64,000 nt of DNA from Acidimicrobiaceae bacterium (GCA_027315045.1 DAHUZS010000114.1:1-64000); one strand, 5' to 3'. Shown: positions 16,617 through 26,195, counted from the stretch's first letter. The notes: a model not told the origin generated them from the sequence alone. Program-made: numbers and translations.

Positions 16617-17044
16617 CCCCGCCCGCCGCGGCGGCCCAACGGGCCGCGTCACTCCGGCCCGACCGGGTCGGTTCCCGCCCGGCCGCGCCGAAGCGTCCGG
16701 CACTCCGGGTCCTCGAGGCTCGTCCGCCACGACGGGGGCGTCTCGTGCGCGGGCTGTCGGCGTGCCTCGTCGCCGGGGCCCTGCTGGCGGTGGTGGTCGC
16801 GCACTCCATGCTGGCGCAGGGCGAGGTCCGCCTGACCAAGGTCCAAAACGCCCTGACCACCGAGCAGGCGCTGCACCGACAGCTGCTGGCCTCGGTCGCC
16901 TCGGCCGAGAACCCGGCCCACATCGTGGCCGAGGCGAAGAAGCTCAACCTCGTCCAGCCGGGCTCGGTCACCCAGCTGCCCGCGGTCCCGCTCGACACGC
17001 CCCTCGGCTCGATCACCGCCGGGTCCACGGCGCCGTCGGGGTGA
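16613..17044 (+). CDS. FtsL-like septum formation protein
   Basis: A 143-aa bitopic membrane protein in the ftsL position between rsmH and ftsI. It has a basic cytosolic N-terminus of about 45 residues, one transmembrane helix (LSACLVAGALLAVVVAHSML, about 48-67) and a short extracytoplasmic coiled-coil (LTTEQALHRQLLASVASAEN), then an AHIVAEAKKLNLVQP segment typical of FtsL/FtsB-type proteins. Such proteins bridge FtsQ and the FtsW-FtsI synthase. Sequence conservation in this family is low, so assignment rests on topology and context. It overlaps both neighbours (GTGA at each end). Confidence 0.8.
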   Translation: MTPPAAAAQRAASLRPDRVGSRPAAPKRPALRVLEARPPRRGRLVRGLSACLVAGALLAVVVAHSMLAQGEVRLTKVQNALTTEQALHRQLLASVASAENPAHIVAEAKKLNLVQPGSVTQLPAVPLDTPLGSITAGSTAPSG

Positions 17045-18906
17045 GCCCGACCGGCACGCTGGTCCGGTCGGGCGACCGCACCCGGGGGACCGGGCGCCCG
17101 GGTGCGGGGGCCCGGTCGCCCCACCGCCGGCCCCGCCCCGCCCCGCCCCGCCACGGCACCGGGCCGACCTCCGCCATCTTCGGGCGCCGCCTGCGGGTCC
17201 TGCGAATCCTCCTCGTGATGGTGCTGATCGCCGTGGTGGCGCGACTGGTCGACCTCCAGGTGCTGCGGTCCTCGCACTACCAGCGCCTGGCCGCCGCCGA
17301 ACTCTCGGTCACGGTGGCCGATCCGGGCCTGCGCGGCGACATCTACGACCGCAACGGCTCGGTGCTCGCCATCTCGGTCCCGACCAAGACCGTGGTGGCC
17401 GACGACTTCCAGATCACCCACCCGGTGCGCGAGGCGGCGGTGCTCTCGCCCCTGCTCGGCGTGCCCAGCGCGACGCTCGCCCCCGAGCTCCACCAGCGCT
17501 CGGGGTACGTGAAGCTGGCCACCCAGGTGCCGGCCAGCGTGGGGGCCAAGCTCGCCGCCGACAACCTCCCGGGGATCACGTTGCTCGACTCCTCCGAACG
17601 GGTCGACCCCGACGGGTCGCTCGCCGGCCCGCTGCTCGGACAGGTGCACGCGTGGGGGGCCGGGGCCTCGGGGGTCGAGTACAAGTACAACGGCCTCCTC
17701 ACCGGCCATTCGGGGACCCAGACCATCCTCGAGTCCCCGGTCGGCGTCGACCTGCCCGAGGGTGCCGCCCTCACCCGGTCGGCCGGGCGCAACGGGACCG
17801 GTCTCGAGCTGACCCTCGACCAGCCGCTCCAGTACTTCACCGAGGGGGCGCTCGGCAAGGAGATCGTCGCCTCCCACGCCACGAGCGGCATGGCGATCGT
17901 CATGGACACCCGGACCGGGGACATCCTGGCCATGGCCAGCCTGGTGGCCGGCAACAACGGGCTGGGGCTGGTCCCGGGCACCTCGTCGCCGGTGAGCGAG
18001 GCACCCGAGAACCTGGCTGTGACCAAAGCCTTCGAGCCCGGGTCAGTGTTCAAGCTGGTCACCTTCTCGGCCGCCCTGGGGGACGGGGTCATCACCCCGC
18101 AGAGCACCTTCACCGTCCCCGACCAGATCCAGCTGGACGGATCGACCTTCCACGACGCCGAGGTCCACCCGGTCGAGCAGCTCAGCGCGACCCAGATCGT
18201 CGCTCTCTCCTCCAACATCGGCACTGGCGAGGTGGCCCAGCGGCTGGGGGAGGCCCGGCTGTTGGCCCAGGTCCCGAAACTCGGCTTCGGCCAGGTCAGC
18301 GCGCTCAACCTCCCCGGTGAGAGCCCCGGGGTCCTGGCCGGCACGGCGCAGTGGGAGCCGACCGACTACGTGTCCCTCCCGATCGGCCAGGTGGACGCGG
18401 TGACCGCCCTGCAGACCGTCGACGCCTACAACGCCCTGGCCAACGGGGGGGTCTTCGTCCAGCCCCGCCTGGTGCGGGCCACGATCGCCCCCAACGGCAC
18501 GGTGCACGCCGCCCCCGCCTCCTCGAGGTACCGGGTCTTCTCTCCGTCGGTCGACGCCGAGATGATGAAGATGTTCGAGCAGGTGGTGGCGTACGGGACG
18601 GGGACCCAGGCGGCCGTCCCGGGCTACACCGTCATCGGCAAGACCGGCACAGCCCAGATCCCGGCCCCGGGCGGGGCCTCCTACATCCCCGGCGCCTTCA
18701 TTGGCACCTTCGTCGGCGCGGCCCCGGCCCAGAACCCGGTCCTGAGCGCCGTGGTCGTCTTGGACCGCCCGACCCCGGTCTATGGGGGTGCGGTGGCCGC
18801 CCCGGTGTTTTCCCAGATCATGAGCTATGCGCTCCACCGCTACGGGATCCCCGGCAACGGGTCGACGGCCAGCCAGGTCACCACGTCCAACCCGAACCCG
18901 GCCTAG
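17041..18906 (+). CDS. ftsI: Septal peptidoglycan transpeptidase FtsI (PBP3)
   Basis: Class B penicillin-binding protein that cross-links septal peptidoglycan with FtsW, 621 aa. An unusually long Arg/Pro-rich cytosolic N-terminus (about 45 residues) precedes the membrane helix (about 52-72). The dimerisation domain follows, with RGDIYDRNGSVLAIS at 98-112. The transpeptidase domain has the catalytic SVFK (335-338, Ser335), SSN (390-392) and KTGT (534-537). There is no PASTA domain. The GTG at 17041 overlaps the FtsL-like stop; a later start would shorten only the disordered tail. Confidence 0.94.
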   Translation: MSPTGTLVRSGDRTRGTGRPGAGARSPHRRPRPAPPRHGTGPTSAIFGRRLRVLRILLVMVLIAVVARLVDLQVLRSSHYQRLAAAELSVTVADPGLRGDIYDRNGSVLAISVPTKTVVADDFQITHPVREAAVLSPLLGVPSATLAPELHQRSGYVKLATQVPASVGAKLAADNLPGITLLDSSERVDPDGSLAGPLLGQVHAWGAGASGVEYKYNGLLTGHSGTQTILESPVGVDLPEGAALTRSAGRNGTGLELTLDQPLQYFTEGALGKEIVASHATSGMAIVMDTRTGDILAMASLVAGNNGLGLVPGTSSPVSEAPENLAVTKAFEPGSVFKLVTFSAALGDGVITPQSTFTVPDQIQLDGSTFHDAEVHPVEQLSATQIVALSSNIGTGEVAQRLGEARLLAQVPKLGFGQVSALNLPGESPGVLAGTAQWEPTDYVSLPIGQVDAVTALQTVDAYNALANGGVFVQPRLVRATIAPNGTVHAAPASSRYRVFSPSVDAEMMKMFEQVVAYGTGTQAAVPGYTVIGKTGTAQIPAPGGASYIPGAFIGTFVGAAPAQNPVLSAVVVLDRPTPVYGGAVAAPVFSQIMSYALHRYGIPGNGSTASQVTTSNPNPA

Positions 18907-18923
18907 AAGGTCGGTCGAGCCCC

Positions 18924-20456
18924 GTGACAGATACCATCGGCCGACCGGTGACCCCGGGCACCGACGGCCGTCGTCCGGCCCCCGCCCCCCGATCTGCGCT
19001 CATCATGAACATGGCCCGCCTGCTCGACGACGTCGACGTCCTGCATGTCTCGGGTGACCCCGACCGCGAGGTCACCTCGGTCGAGCACGACAGCCGGCGG
19101 GTGGAGCCCGGGGCGCTGTTCTGCTGTTTGGTCGGCGAGCACGCCGACGGCCACGACCACGCGGCCGAGGCCGTCTCGCGGGGGGCGGTCGGGGTGGTCT
19201 GCGAGCATCCGGTCGCCCTCCCCGACGATGCCGATGTCGCCGTCGTCCGGGTCCCGCCGGGACGGTCCCGGCCGAGCATGGCCCTCTTGGCTTCGGCGTT
19301 CTTCGGCCACCCCTCACGGCACCTGGTCACTGCCGGGGTCACCGGGACCAACGGCAAGACCACGGTCGCCCACCTGCTCGGCGAGGTCCTCGCCGTGGCC
19401 GGCGTCCCCACCTTGGTGATCGGGACGTTGACCGGGACCAGGACCACGCCCGAGGCCCCCGAGCTCCAGGCCCTCTTGGCCGCGGAGCGGGACCGGGCGG
19501 GCCTCGACCACGCGACCCACGGGGTCTCGATGGAGGTCTCCAGCCACGCGCTCGCCCAGAACCGGGTGGAGGGCATCGTCTTCGACGTGGCCATGTTCAC
19601 CAACCTGAGCCACGAGCACCTCGACTTCCACAAGTCGATGGACGCCTACTTCGAGGCCAAGGCGTCGCTGTTCACCCCGGAGCACGCCGCCTTCGGCGTG
19701 GTCTTCGCCGACGACCCGGCCGGCGAACGAGTGGCCGGGCAGGGCCGCATCCCGATGCGCGCGGTGCGGCGCACCGACGCGGTGGCGGTCGACCTCGGCC
19801 TCGGGCGGAGCCGTTTTTTGTGGCGGGGACGTCCGGTCGAGCTGGCCATGTCGGGCCGGTTCAACGTGGACAACGCGCTGGTGGCCGCCGAGGCCGCGAC
19901 GGCCCTCGGGGTGGAGGCCGACGACGTCGCCATGGGCCTCACCCAGGCGCCACCGGTGCCCGGGCGCATGGAGCTGGTGACGCTCGAGGGCGAGAGCTGG
20001 CACCCCACGGTCCTGGTCGACTATGCCCACACCCCGGCCAGCCTCGAAGGAGCGCTGGCCGAGGTGGCCGCGCTGAAGAAGCCCGGGGCCCGGGTCGTGG
20101 CCGTCTTCGGCTGCGGAGGCAACCGGGACAGGGCCAAGCGCCCGCTCATGGGCCGGATCGCGGTGTCCCTGGCCGACCTGGTCGTCATCACCTCCGACAA
20201 CCCGAGGGACGAGGACCCCCTCCGCATCATCGAGGAGATTCGAAGCGGCATCGACACCGCCACCGGGCTGCGGGCCGAGGTGGTGATCGAACCGGACCGG
20301 ACCCGGGCGATCGCGCTGGCGATCGAGCGGGCCGCGCCCAGCGACGTGGTGCTGGTGGCCGGACGCGGCCACGAGCAGTTCCAAGAGCGGCGGGGCGAAC
20401 TGATCGAGCTCGACGACCGGGCGGTGGCCACAGCGGTGCTCGAATGCTCGCCATGA
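18924..20456 (+). CDS. murE: UDP-MurNAc-tripeptide ligase MurE (meso-DAP type)
   Basis: Cytosolic Mur ligase adding the third stem-peptide residue, 510 aa. The ATP loop is GTNGKTT (141-147), the central domain carries SMEVSSHAL, FTNLSHEHLDFH and the carbamylated-Lys region KASLF, and the C-terminal domain has DNPR (about 425-428), which marks meso-diaminopimelate specificity. The N-terminus has an extra polar stretch of about 25 residues, and an internal Met at residue 28 or 30 could be the true start. Its stop overlaps the mraY start (ATGA); murF, expected next, is missing. Confidence 0.94.
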   Translation: MTDTIGRPVTPGTDGRRPAPAPRSALIMNMARLLDDVDVLHVSGDPDREVTSVEHDSRRVEPGALFCCLVGEHADGHDHAAEAVSRGAVGVVCEHPVALPDDADVAVVRVPPGRSRPSMALLASAFFGHPSRHLVTAGVTGTNGKTTVAHLLGEVLAVAGVPTLVIGTLTGTRTTPEAPELQALLAAERDRAGLDHATHGVSMEVSSHALAQNRVEGIVFDVAMFTNLSHEHLDFHKSMDAYFEAKASLFTPEHAAFGVVFADDPAGERVAGQGRIPMRAVRRTDAVAVDLGLGRSRFLWRGRPVELAMSGRFNVDNALVAAEAATALGVEADDVAMGLTQAPPVPGRMELVTLEGESWHPTVLVDYAHTPASLEGALAEVAALKKPGARVVAVFGCGGNRDRAKRPLMGRIAVSLADLVVITSDNPRDEDPLRIIEEIRSGIDTATGLRAEVVIEPDRTRAIALAIERAAPSDVVLVAGRGHEQFQERRGELIELDDRAVATAVLECSP

Positions 20457-21484
20457 TGGAAGCGGGGGTGGTCGCCCTGCTGGCGTCCATCCTCGTCACT
20501 CCGGTCATCATCGGGTGGTTCCGGCGCCGGCATATCGGCCAGCACATCGGCGAGTACCTCCCCGGCCACGCCGAGAAGGCCGGGACCCCCACCATGGGCG
20601 GGCTGGCCCTCGCCGGCGCGGTGATCTTCGGCTACACCATGGGCCACATCGGTCCGGCCGTGAAGTTCGCCCGCACCGGTCAACTGGTGATCATCACGAT
20701 CTTCATGTACATGGTCATCGGGTTCGTCGACGACTGGCTCGGGTTGCGCAACCGGCGAAACCTCGGGCTCCGCAAACGGGGCAAGCTCCTCGGCCAGATC
20801 GCCGCCGGGGTGGTGTTCTCGGAACTGGCGGTCCACTGGGCCCACACCTCGACCGCCTTGTCCTTCACCCGGGCAGCCAACCCCGGCTGGCACCTGGGAG
20901 AGGTCGGCTGGGTCGTCTTCGCCACCTTCGTGCTCGTGGCCACCTCGAACGCGCTCAACCTGGCCGACGGGCTCGATGGCCTGGCCGCCGGGTCCTCGAC
21001 CTTCTGCTTTTCGGTGCTCGCCATCATGGGCTACTGGGTCTTCCGTCACGAGAGCATCTATGGGATCCTCCCGGCCGGCGCGCTCGACCTCGCCATCTGC
21101 TCGGTGGCCCTGGCCGGGGGGTGCCTCGGCTTCTTGTGGTGGAACGCGGCCCCGGCCAAGATCATCATGGGCGACACCGGCGCCCTGGCCATCGGTGCCG
21201 GGCTGGCCTCGGTGTGCCTCCTGCTCAACCTGGACCTCTTGCTGCCCATCCTGGGCGGGCTGTTCGTCATCGAGGTCCTCTCGGTCATCGCACAGGTCGT
21301 GAGCTTCCGGGTCTTCGGCCGTCGCGTGCTGCGGATGTCGCCGATCCACCACCACTGCGAGCTGCTCGGGTGGCCCGAGACGACGGTGATCGTCCGCTTC
21401 TGGATCATGGGCGGCCTCTTCGCCGCCCTGGCGCTCGGCATCTTCTACGGCGAGTACCTGACCATGACCCGGGGCATCGCGTGA
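20453..21484 (+). CDS. mraY: Phospho-MurNAc-pentapeptide transferase MraY
   Basis: Ten-helix membrane enzyme that makes lipid I from UDP-MurNAc-pentapeptide and undecaprenyl phosphate, about 343 aa. Seen: GTPTMGG near residue 45, the catalytic NLADGLDGLAAGS loop, the PAKIIMGDTGALAIG Mg-binding segment and the C-terminal SPIHHHCELLGW motif. The ATG at 20453 overlaps the murE stop; ATGs at 20444 and 20456 are close alternatives. It is followed immediately by ftsW (GTGA overlap), with no murD between them. Confidence 0.94.
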   Translation: MMEAGVVALLASILVTPVIIGWFRRRHIGQHIGEYLPGHAEKAGTPTMGGLALAGAVIFGYTMGHIGPAVKFARTGQLVIITIFMYMVIGFVDDWLGLRNRRNLGLRKRGKLLGQIAAGVVFSELAVHWAHTSTALSFTRAANPGWHLGEVGWVVFATFVLVATSNALNLADGLDGLAAGSSTFCFSVLAIMGYWVFRHESIYGILPAGALDLAICSVALAGGCLGFLWWNAAPAKIIMGDTGALAIGAGLASVCLLLNLDLLLPILGGLFVIEVLSVIAQVVSFRVFGRRVLRMSPIHHHCELLGWPETTVIVRFWIMGGLFAALALGIFYGEYLTMTRGIA

Positions 21485-22725
21485 GCGGGGTCGCGGCGGT
21501 CTACCCGGGTCCGCGCTCGGTCGGCAAGGCTGACGGCGTGGGTGCCGACCGGGGCGGCCCGTCCACCGCTTCCATTCTGCTCGCCTTGGTAGCCGTCTTG
21601 TGTGTGGTCGGCGTGGTGATGGTCGGCTCGGCGTCCGAGGTCATCTCGATCGAGCAGTACCACAGCCCCTGGGCCATCCTCATCAGAGAGCTGATGTGGA
21701 TGACGGTCGGGGCGATCGGGCTGTTCTTCGCCGTGCGCTTCGACTACCACAAGCTCCGCCCCTTGCGGGTCCCGATCCTGATCGGCACCTTCTTCCTCCT
21801 GCTCCTCGTCCTCGCCCCCGGGATCGGAGTGGCCGCCAACGGCTCCAGCCGATGGATCGGCTTCGGCCAGTTCCGGCTCCAGCCCTCCGAGCTCATGAAG
21901 TTCGCCATTGTGATCTTCGGCGCCGACCTCATCGTGCGGCGCCAGGAGACCGGCGGGAGCTATCGAACGGTGATCGGCCCGATGCTCCTCGTGGCCGGCC
22001 TGGCCTGCGGGCTGATCCTGATCCAGCCGGACATGGGCACCGCCCTCGTCATCGCGGTGATCGCCATCGCCTTGTTGTTCGCATCGGGGGTCTCGATGCG
22101 GCCCATCGTGAAGGTCCTCGTGGGACTGGGCCTCCTGGCGGTGGCGGTCGGGCTCGTCGACCCGTACCGGCGGGCCCGGTTGCTCTCCTTCCTCGACCCG
22201 ACGGCCCACGCCGCCGGCTCGGGCTACCAGGTGACCCAGTCGCTGATCGGCCTGGGGTCGGGGAACCTGATCGGGGTCGGACTGGGGTCGGGGCGGCTCA
22301 AGTGGGGGGCGCTGCCCAACGCCCACACCGACTTCATCTTCTCGGTCATCGGCGAGGAGCTCGGCCTCATCGGGGCGGTCGCGGTGCTGCTCCTCTTGGT
22401 CGCCTTGTGCTGGTTCGGGTTGCAGGCGGCGGAGCGGGCACCGGACCGCTTCGGCTCGGTGCTCGGGGTGGGCCTGGTGACCTGGTTGGCCGCCGAGAGC
22501 TTCATCAACGTCGGCGCGGTCATCGGCCTTCTGCCGGTGACCGGGATCCCCCTGCCGTTCATCTCCTTCGGCGGCTCCTCCCTCGTGATCACGATGGTGT
22601 CGGCGGGGGTGCTCATCAACATCGCCCGGCAGGGCGCCGCCGCCCGGACCCCGGACCCCCACGGCCACCGGCCGCGCGCCCGCGCCCTCAGGCACCCGGT
22701 GGCGGCGGGCTCGAGGCCTCGGTGA
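21481..22725 (+). CDS. ftsW: Septal SEDS glycosyltransferase FtsW
   Basis: SEDS-family polymerase that builds septal glycan strands from lipid II together with FtsI, 414 aa with about ten membrane helices. Motifs seen are NGSSRWIGFGQFRLQPSELMK, the DMGTALV helix, the large-loop HTDFIFSVIGEELGLIG with the catalytic-site Asp, and LPFISFGGSS near the end. The N-terminal cytosolic tail (about 30 residues) and the basic proline-containing C-terminal tail are variable. GTG 21481 overlaps the mraY stop, and its stop overlaps murG. RodA is a relative, but the cluster position supports FtsW. Confidence 0.93.
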   Translation: MSGVAAVYPGPRSVGKADGVGADRGGPSTASILLALVAVLCVVGVVMVGSASEVISIEQYHSPWAILIRELMWMTVGAIGLFFAVRFDYHKLRPLRVPILIGTFFLLLLVLAPGIGVAANGSSRWIGFGQFRLQPSELMKFAIVIFGADLIVRRQETGGSYRTVIGPMLLVAGLACGLILIQPDMGTALVIAVIAIALLFASGVSMRPIVKVLVGLGLLAVAVGLVDPYRRARLLSFLDPTAHAAGSGYQVTQSLIGLGSGNLIGVGLGSGRLKWGALPNAHTDFIFSVIGEELGLIGAVAVLLLLVALCWFGLQAAERAPDRFGSVLGVGLVTWLAAESFINVGAVIGLLPVTGIPLPFISFGGSSLVITMVSAGVLINIARQGAAARTPDPHGHRPRARALRHPVAAGSRPR

Positions 22726-23855
22726 GGCTGCGCTACGCCGTCATCGCCGGCGGGGGGACCGCCGGCCACGTCTTCTTGGCCCTGGCGGTGGCCCGGGCGC
22801 TCGTGGCCCAAGGGGTTCGGCCCGACGAGATCGAGCTGATCGGCTCGTCCCGGGGCCAGGACGCCACCCGGGCGGCCGACCAGGGCTTCCCCCTCACCCT
22901 TCTACCCGGGCGGGGGATCGTCCGACGCCTCGGTTGGCCCGAGGTGGTGACCAACGCCGGGGCCCTGGCCGGCCTGGCGTGGGCAGTGCTCCGGGCGCTC
23001 GTGGTGGTGGCCCGTCGCCGGCCCCGGGTCGTGGTCTCGGTGGGGGGGTATGCCAGCGTGCCGGCCGGACTGGCCGCCGTGGCCCTCCGGATCCCGCTCG
23101 TCTTGGTCGCCCACGACGCCCGCCCCGGCGCCGCCCAGCGTCTGCTCGGGCGCTTCGCCGTGGCCAGCGCGGTGGCGTTCCCCGGGACCGGCCTGCCCCA
23201 CCCGGTCCTGACCGGCACCCCGGTCCGGGAGGACCTGGACGGGGTGCGCCGCAGCACCGAGGCGGCGGTGGCGGCCAAGCTGGCGCTCGGGATCCCACCC
23301 GAGCGCCGGACGGTGGTGGTGGTCGGCGGCTCCCTCGGGGCCCGGCGGCTCAACGAGGCCGCGCTCGCCCTCGAGACCATCTTCGTCGGGCGCGACGAGC
23401 TCACACTCTACCACGTGTGCGGCCCCCGCAACCTCGAGGAGGTGCAGGCGGCCCGGGCCGCGACCGAGGCGGGGGAGGAATCGGCCCTCTGCTACCGGCT
23501 GGTCCCCTTCGAGGAGGACAGCGTCTCCCTCTACGCCGCGGCCGACGTCATGGTGTGCCGGGCCGGCGCGCTGACGGTGGCCGAGCTCTCCGTGACCGGG
23601 GTGCCCGCGGTCTTGGTGCCGCTCCCCGGGGCCCCCGACGACCACCAGCACGCGAACGCCGCGGCGCTCGTCGACGCCGGGGCGGCCCTCATGCTCGACG
23701 ACGAGGAGTGCACCGGGGAGCGGCTGGGCACGATCTTGAACGAGCTGCTCTCGGACCCGGGGCGACTGGAGGCCATGGGTCGGGCGGCGGCCGCCCTCGG
23801 TCGGCCCGACGCCGCCGAGGCCGTGGCCACGCTGGTGCAGGCCCATGCCCGCTGA
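22722..23855 (+). CDS. murG: UDP-GlcNAc:lipid I GlcNAc transferase MurG
   Basis: Peripheral membrane GT-B glycosyltransferase converting lipid I to lipid II, 377 aa. Present are the first glycine loop GGGTAGHVFLALAVA (second Gly replaced by Ala), the second loop SVGGYASVP, GGSLGARRLNEA, and the UDP-GlcNAc pocket RAGALTVAEL with DDHQHANA. One deviation is clear: where most MurG proteins have HEQN before a Gly, this one reads VAHDARPG, so the conserved Glu and Asn are missing. It should still be MurG by context and the other motifs. It overlaps murC by 11 bp. Confidence 0.9.
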   Translation: MRLRYAVIAGGGTAGHVFLALAVARALVAQGVRPDEIELIGSSRGQDATRAADQGFPLTLLPGRGIVRRLGWPEVVTNAGALAGLAWAVLRALVVVARRRPRVVVSVGGYASVPAGLAAVALRIPLVLVAHDARPGAAQRLLGRFAVASAVAFPGTGLPHPVLTGTPVREDLDGVRRSTEAAVAAKLALGIPPERRTVVVVGGSLGARRLNEAALALETIFVGRDELTLYHVCGPRNLEEVQAARAATEAGEESALCYRLVPFEEDSVSLYAAADVMVCRAGALTVAELSVTGVPAVLVPLPGAPDDHQHANAAALVDAGAALMLDDEECTGERLGTILNELLSDPGRLEAMGRAAAALGRPDAAEAVATLVQAHAR

Positions 23856-25227
23856 TCCGGCCGAGCTCCTCGTGCGGGACCGCCACCGCGTGCACGTGGT
23901 CGGGGTGGGCGGCGCGGGCATGAGCGCCATCGCCGCGTTCCTTGTCGCCATGGGCCATCGGGTGAGCGGCAGCGACCGACGGGCCGGGTTCGCCACCGCC
24001 CGCCTCGCCGATCTCGGGGTCGAGGTGTCCGTCGGGCACGAGGCCGCGCACGTCGCCGGCGCCGAGGTGGTGACGGCCTCCCCGGCCGTGGGCGACGACA
24101 ACGTCGAGTTGGTCGAGGCCCGCCGCCTCGGGGTGCCGGTGCTCAGCCGGGCCGAGGTCCTCGGCGCGCTGGCCTCGACCCGTTCGACGGTCGCTGTGGC
24201 CGGGACCCACGGCAAGACCACCACCGCCTCGATGCTGGCCCTGGCGCTGCGGGCGGCCGGGATGCGGCCCTCGTTCCTGATCGGTGCCGACGTCGGCGAC
24301 CTCGACGCTAACGGGCTGCTCGACGAGGGGGAGTGGCTGGTCCTCGAGGCCGACGAGAGCTACGGCTCGTGCGCTGAGCTCGCCCCCGCCGCGACCGTGC
24401 TCACGAGCGTCGAGCCCGATCACCTCGACTACTACAAGACCCTCGAGGCCCTCCTCGGCGCGTTGGAGCGGCTGCTCGGGACGGCCCCGGGGCCCCGGCT
24501 GGTGAGCGCCGACGACGCCGCCGCCGCCTCGCTCGGTCGGCGCGTCGGGGCGCTCTTGGTGGGGGAGGCCGAGGGCGCCGACTACCGGATCTCCTCGCTC
24601 GATCTCGACGCCCGTTCGGGGCGCTTCGGGCTCGCCGGCCCGGCCGGCCGCCTAGCCGTGGCGGTCTCGGTCCCGGGCCGACACAACGCCCACAACGCCG
24701 CACTGGCCGGCGCGGCGGCCCTCGAGATCGGGGCCGATCCGACGGCCGTGGAGGCGGCGCTGGCCGCTTTCACCGGCGCCCCGCGGCGCTACGAGTGGCG
24801 GGGCGAGGCCGGCGGGGTGACCTTCGTCGACGACTACGGGCACCTGCCGGGCGAGGTAGCCCCGACCCTCGCCACCGCCCGGCTCGCCGGGCACGCCCGA
24901 GTGGTCGCGGTCTTCCAGCCCCACCGCTACACCCGCACCGCGGCCTTGGCCGCCGACTTCGCCCACGCGTTCGACGACGCCGACGTGGTGGTGGTGACCG
25001 ACGTCTACTCGGCCGGGGAGCCGCCCATCCCCGGGGTCTCGGGCCGGCTGGTGGCCGACGCGGTGGCCTCGGCCCGCCCGGCGATGCCGGTGCACTACGC
25101 GGCGGAGCGCGCCGAGCTGGTGCGCCTGGTCGCCTCGGTACTGCGGCCGGGGGACCTGTGCGTGACCCTCGGGGCCGGCGACCTCACCACCTTGCCCAGC
25201 GAGCTGCAGATCGAGCTGACCCGGTGA
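23845..25227 (+). CDS. murC: UDP-MurNAc-L-alanine ligase MurC
   Basis: First Mur ligase, joining L-Ala to UDP-MurNAc, 460 aa. The Rossmann start VHVVGVGGAGMSAIA (17-31), ATP loop GTHGKTTT (120-127), EADESYGS and EPDHLDYY in the central domain, and the C-terminal FQPHRYTRT motif identify MurC rather than MurD. Two small departures are Tyr in place of the usual Asp in ADESDGS, and DDYGHLP where most enzymes have DDYxHHP. ATG 23845 lies inside the end of murG, and its stop overlaps murB (GTGA). It is one of only two Mur amino-acid ligases in this cluster. Confidence 0.94.
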   Translation: MPADPAELLVRDRHRVHVVGVGGAGMSAIAAFLVAMGHRVSGSDRRAGFATARLADLGVEVSVGHEAAHVAGAEVVTASPAVGDDNVELVEARRLGVPVLSRAEVLGALASTRSTVAVAGTHGKTTTASMLALALRAAGMRPSFLIGADVGDLDANGLLDEGEWLVLEADESYGSCAELAPAATVLTSVEPDHLDYYKTLEALLGALERLLGTAPGPRLVSADDAAAASLGRRVGALLVGEAEGADYRISSLDLDARSGRFGLAGPAGRLAVAVSVPGRHNAHNAALAGAAALEIGADPTAVEAALAAFTGAPRRYEWRGEAGGVTFVDDYGHLPGEVAPTLATARLAGHARVVAVFQPHRYTRTAALAADFAHAFDDADVVVVTDVYSAGEPPIPGVSGRLVADAVASARPAMPVHYAAERAELVRLVASVLRPGDLCVTLGAGDLTTLPSELQIELTR

Positions 25228-26195
25228 GCCGGGCCCGGGGGGAGATGGAGGCGCTGGCCCGCCGGCTCGGCCGCCTGGCCCGGCCCGGGGTCGCGCTCGG
25301 CCCGCTCACCACCTACCGGGTCGGCGGGCCGGCCGCCCTGTTCGTCGAGGCGAGGACCCGACGCGACCTCCTGGCGGTCCGGGCCGCCCTGGCCGGGTCG
25401 TCGGTGCCGGTCCTCGTGGTCGGGAAGGGCTCCAACCTCTTGGTTGCGGACCGGGGCTTCGACGGCCTGGCCGTCCGGCTGGCTCCGGCCGAGCCGAGCG
25501 AGTTCCTGGCGCTGACGATCGGGCCCGACCCGGCCGGGCCGGCCGGCGCCATGGTGGTGCGGGCCGGCGGGGCGCTCGGCCTGCCGGTGGTGGCCCGTCG
25601 CAGCGTCGACGCCGGCGCCCGCGGCCTCGAGTGGGCGGTCGGGGTCCCTGGCTCGGTTGGCGGGGCCCTGCGGATGAACGCCGGCGGCCACGGCTCCGAC
25701 GTCGCCGCCTCGTTGCGCCGCTACGGCTGGCTGGAACTGGCGGCCGAGGCCGAGGGCGAGGGGGACCTGGCCCGCCTGGCCCCCGCCTACCGCCGGTCCT
25801 CGATCGGGCCGACCGAGGTGGTGCGGTGGGCCGAGTTCGCGGCCGTGGCCGGGGAGGTGGCGGGGGGCAAAGCCGCGTTGGCTGAGATCGTGCGGTGGCG
25901 CCGCCACCACCAGCCCGGCGGGTCCAACGCCGGCTCGGTCTTCACCAATCCGCCCGAGACCCCCGCCGGCGCCCTGATCGACGCGGCCGGGGCCAAGGGG
26001 CTGCGGCTCGGCAGCGCGTGCGTGTCGAGGAAGCACGCCAACTTCATCCAGGCCGACGAGGGGGGCTCGGCCGACGACGTCCGGGCGCTCATGGAGCGGG
26101 TCCGGGCGATGGTGGAGGCGAGCGCGGGGGTCCGCCTGGAGAGCGAGGTCCGCCTGGTCGGCTTCGACGACCAGGCCGACGAGGGAGCGGCGTGA
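25224..26195 (+). CDS. murB: UDP-N-acetylenolpyruvoylglucosamine reductase MurB
   Basis: FAD/NADPH enzyme that completes UDP-MurNAc synthesis, 323 aa. The FAD-binding domain shows TTYRVGGPAALFVEA and VLVVGKGSNLLVADRGF. GLEWAVGVPGSVGGALRMNAGGHG follows. The active-site tyrosine region AYRRSSI and GGSNAGSVFTNP carry the catalytic serine, and the C-terminal LESEVRLVG carries the catalytic glutamate. GTG 25224 overlaps the murC stop. MurB between murC and ftsQ matches the usual actinobacterial order. Confidence 0.94.
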   Translation: MSRARGEMEALARRLGRLARPGVALGPLTTYRVGGPAALFVEARTRRDLLAVRAALAGSSVPVLVVGKGSNLLVADRGFDGLAVRLAPAEPSEFLALTIGPDPAGPAGAMVVRAGGALGLPVVARRSVDAGARGLEWAVGVPGSVGGALRMNAGGHGSDVAASLRRYGWLELAAEAEGEGDLARLAPAYRRSSIGPTEVVRWAEFAAVAGEVAGGKAALAEIVRWRRHHQPGGSNAGSVFTNPPETPAGALIDAAGAKGLRLGSACVSRKHANFIQADEGGSADDVRALMERVRAMVEASAGVRLESEVRLVGFDDQADEGAA

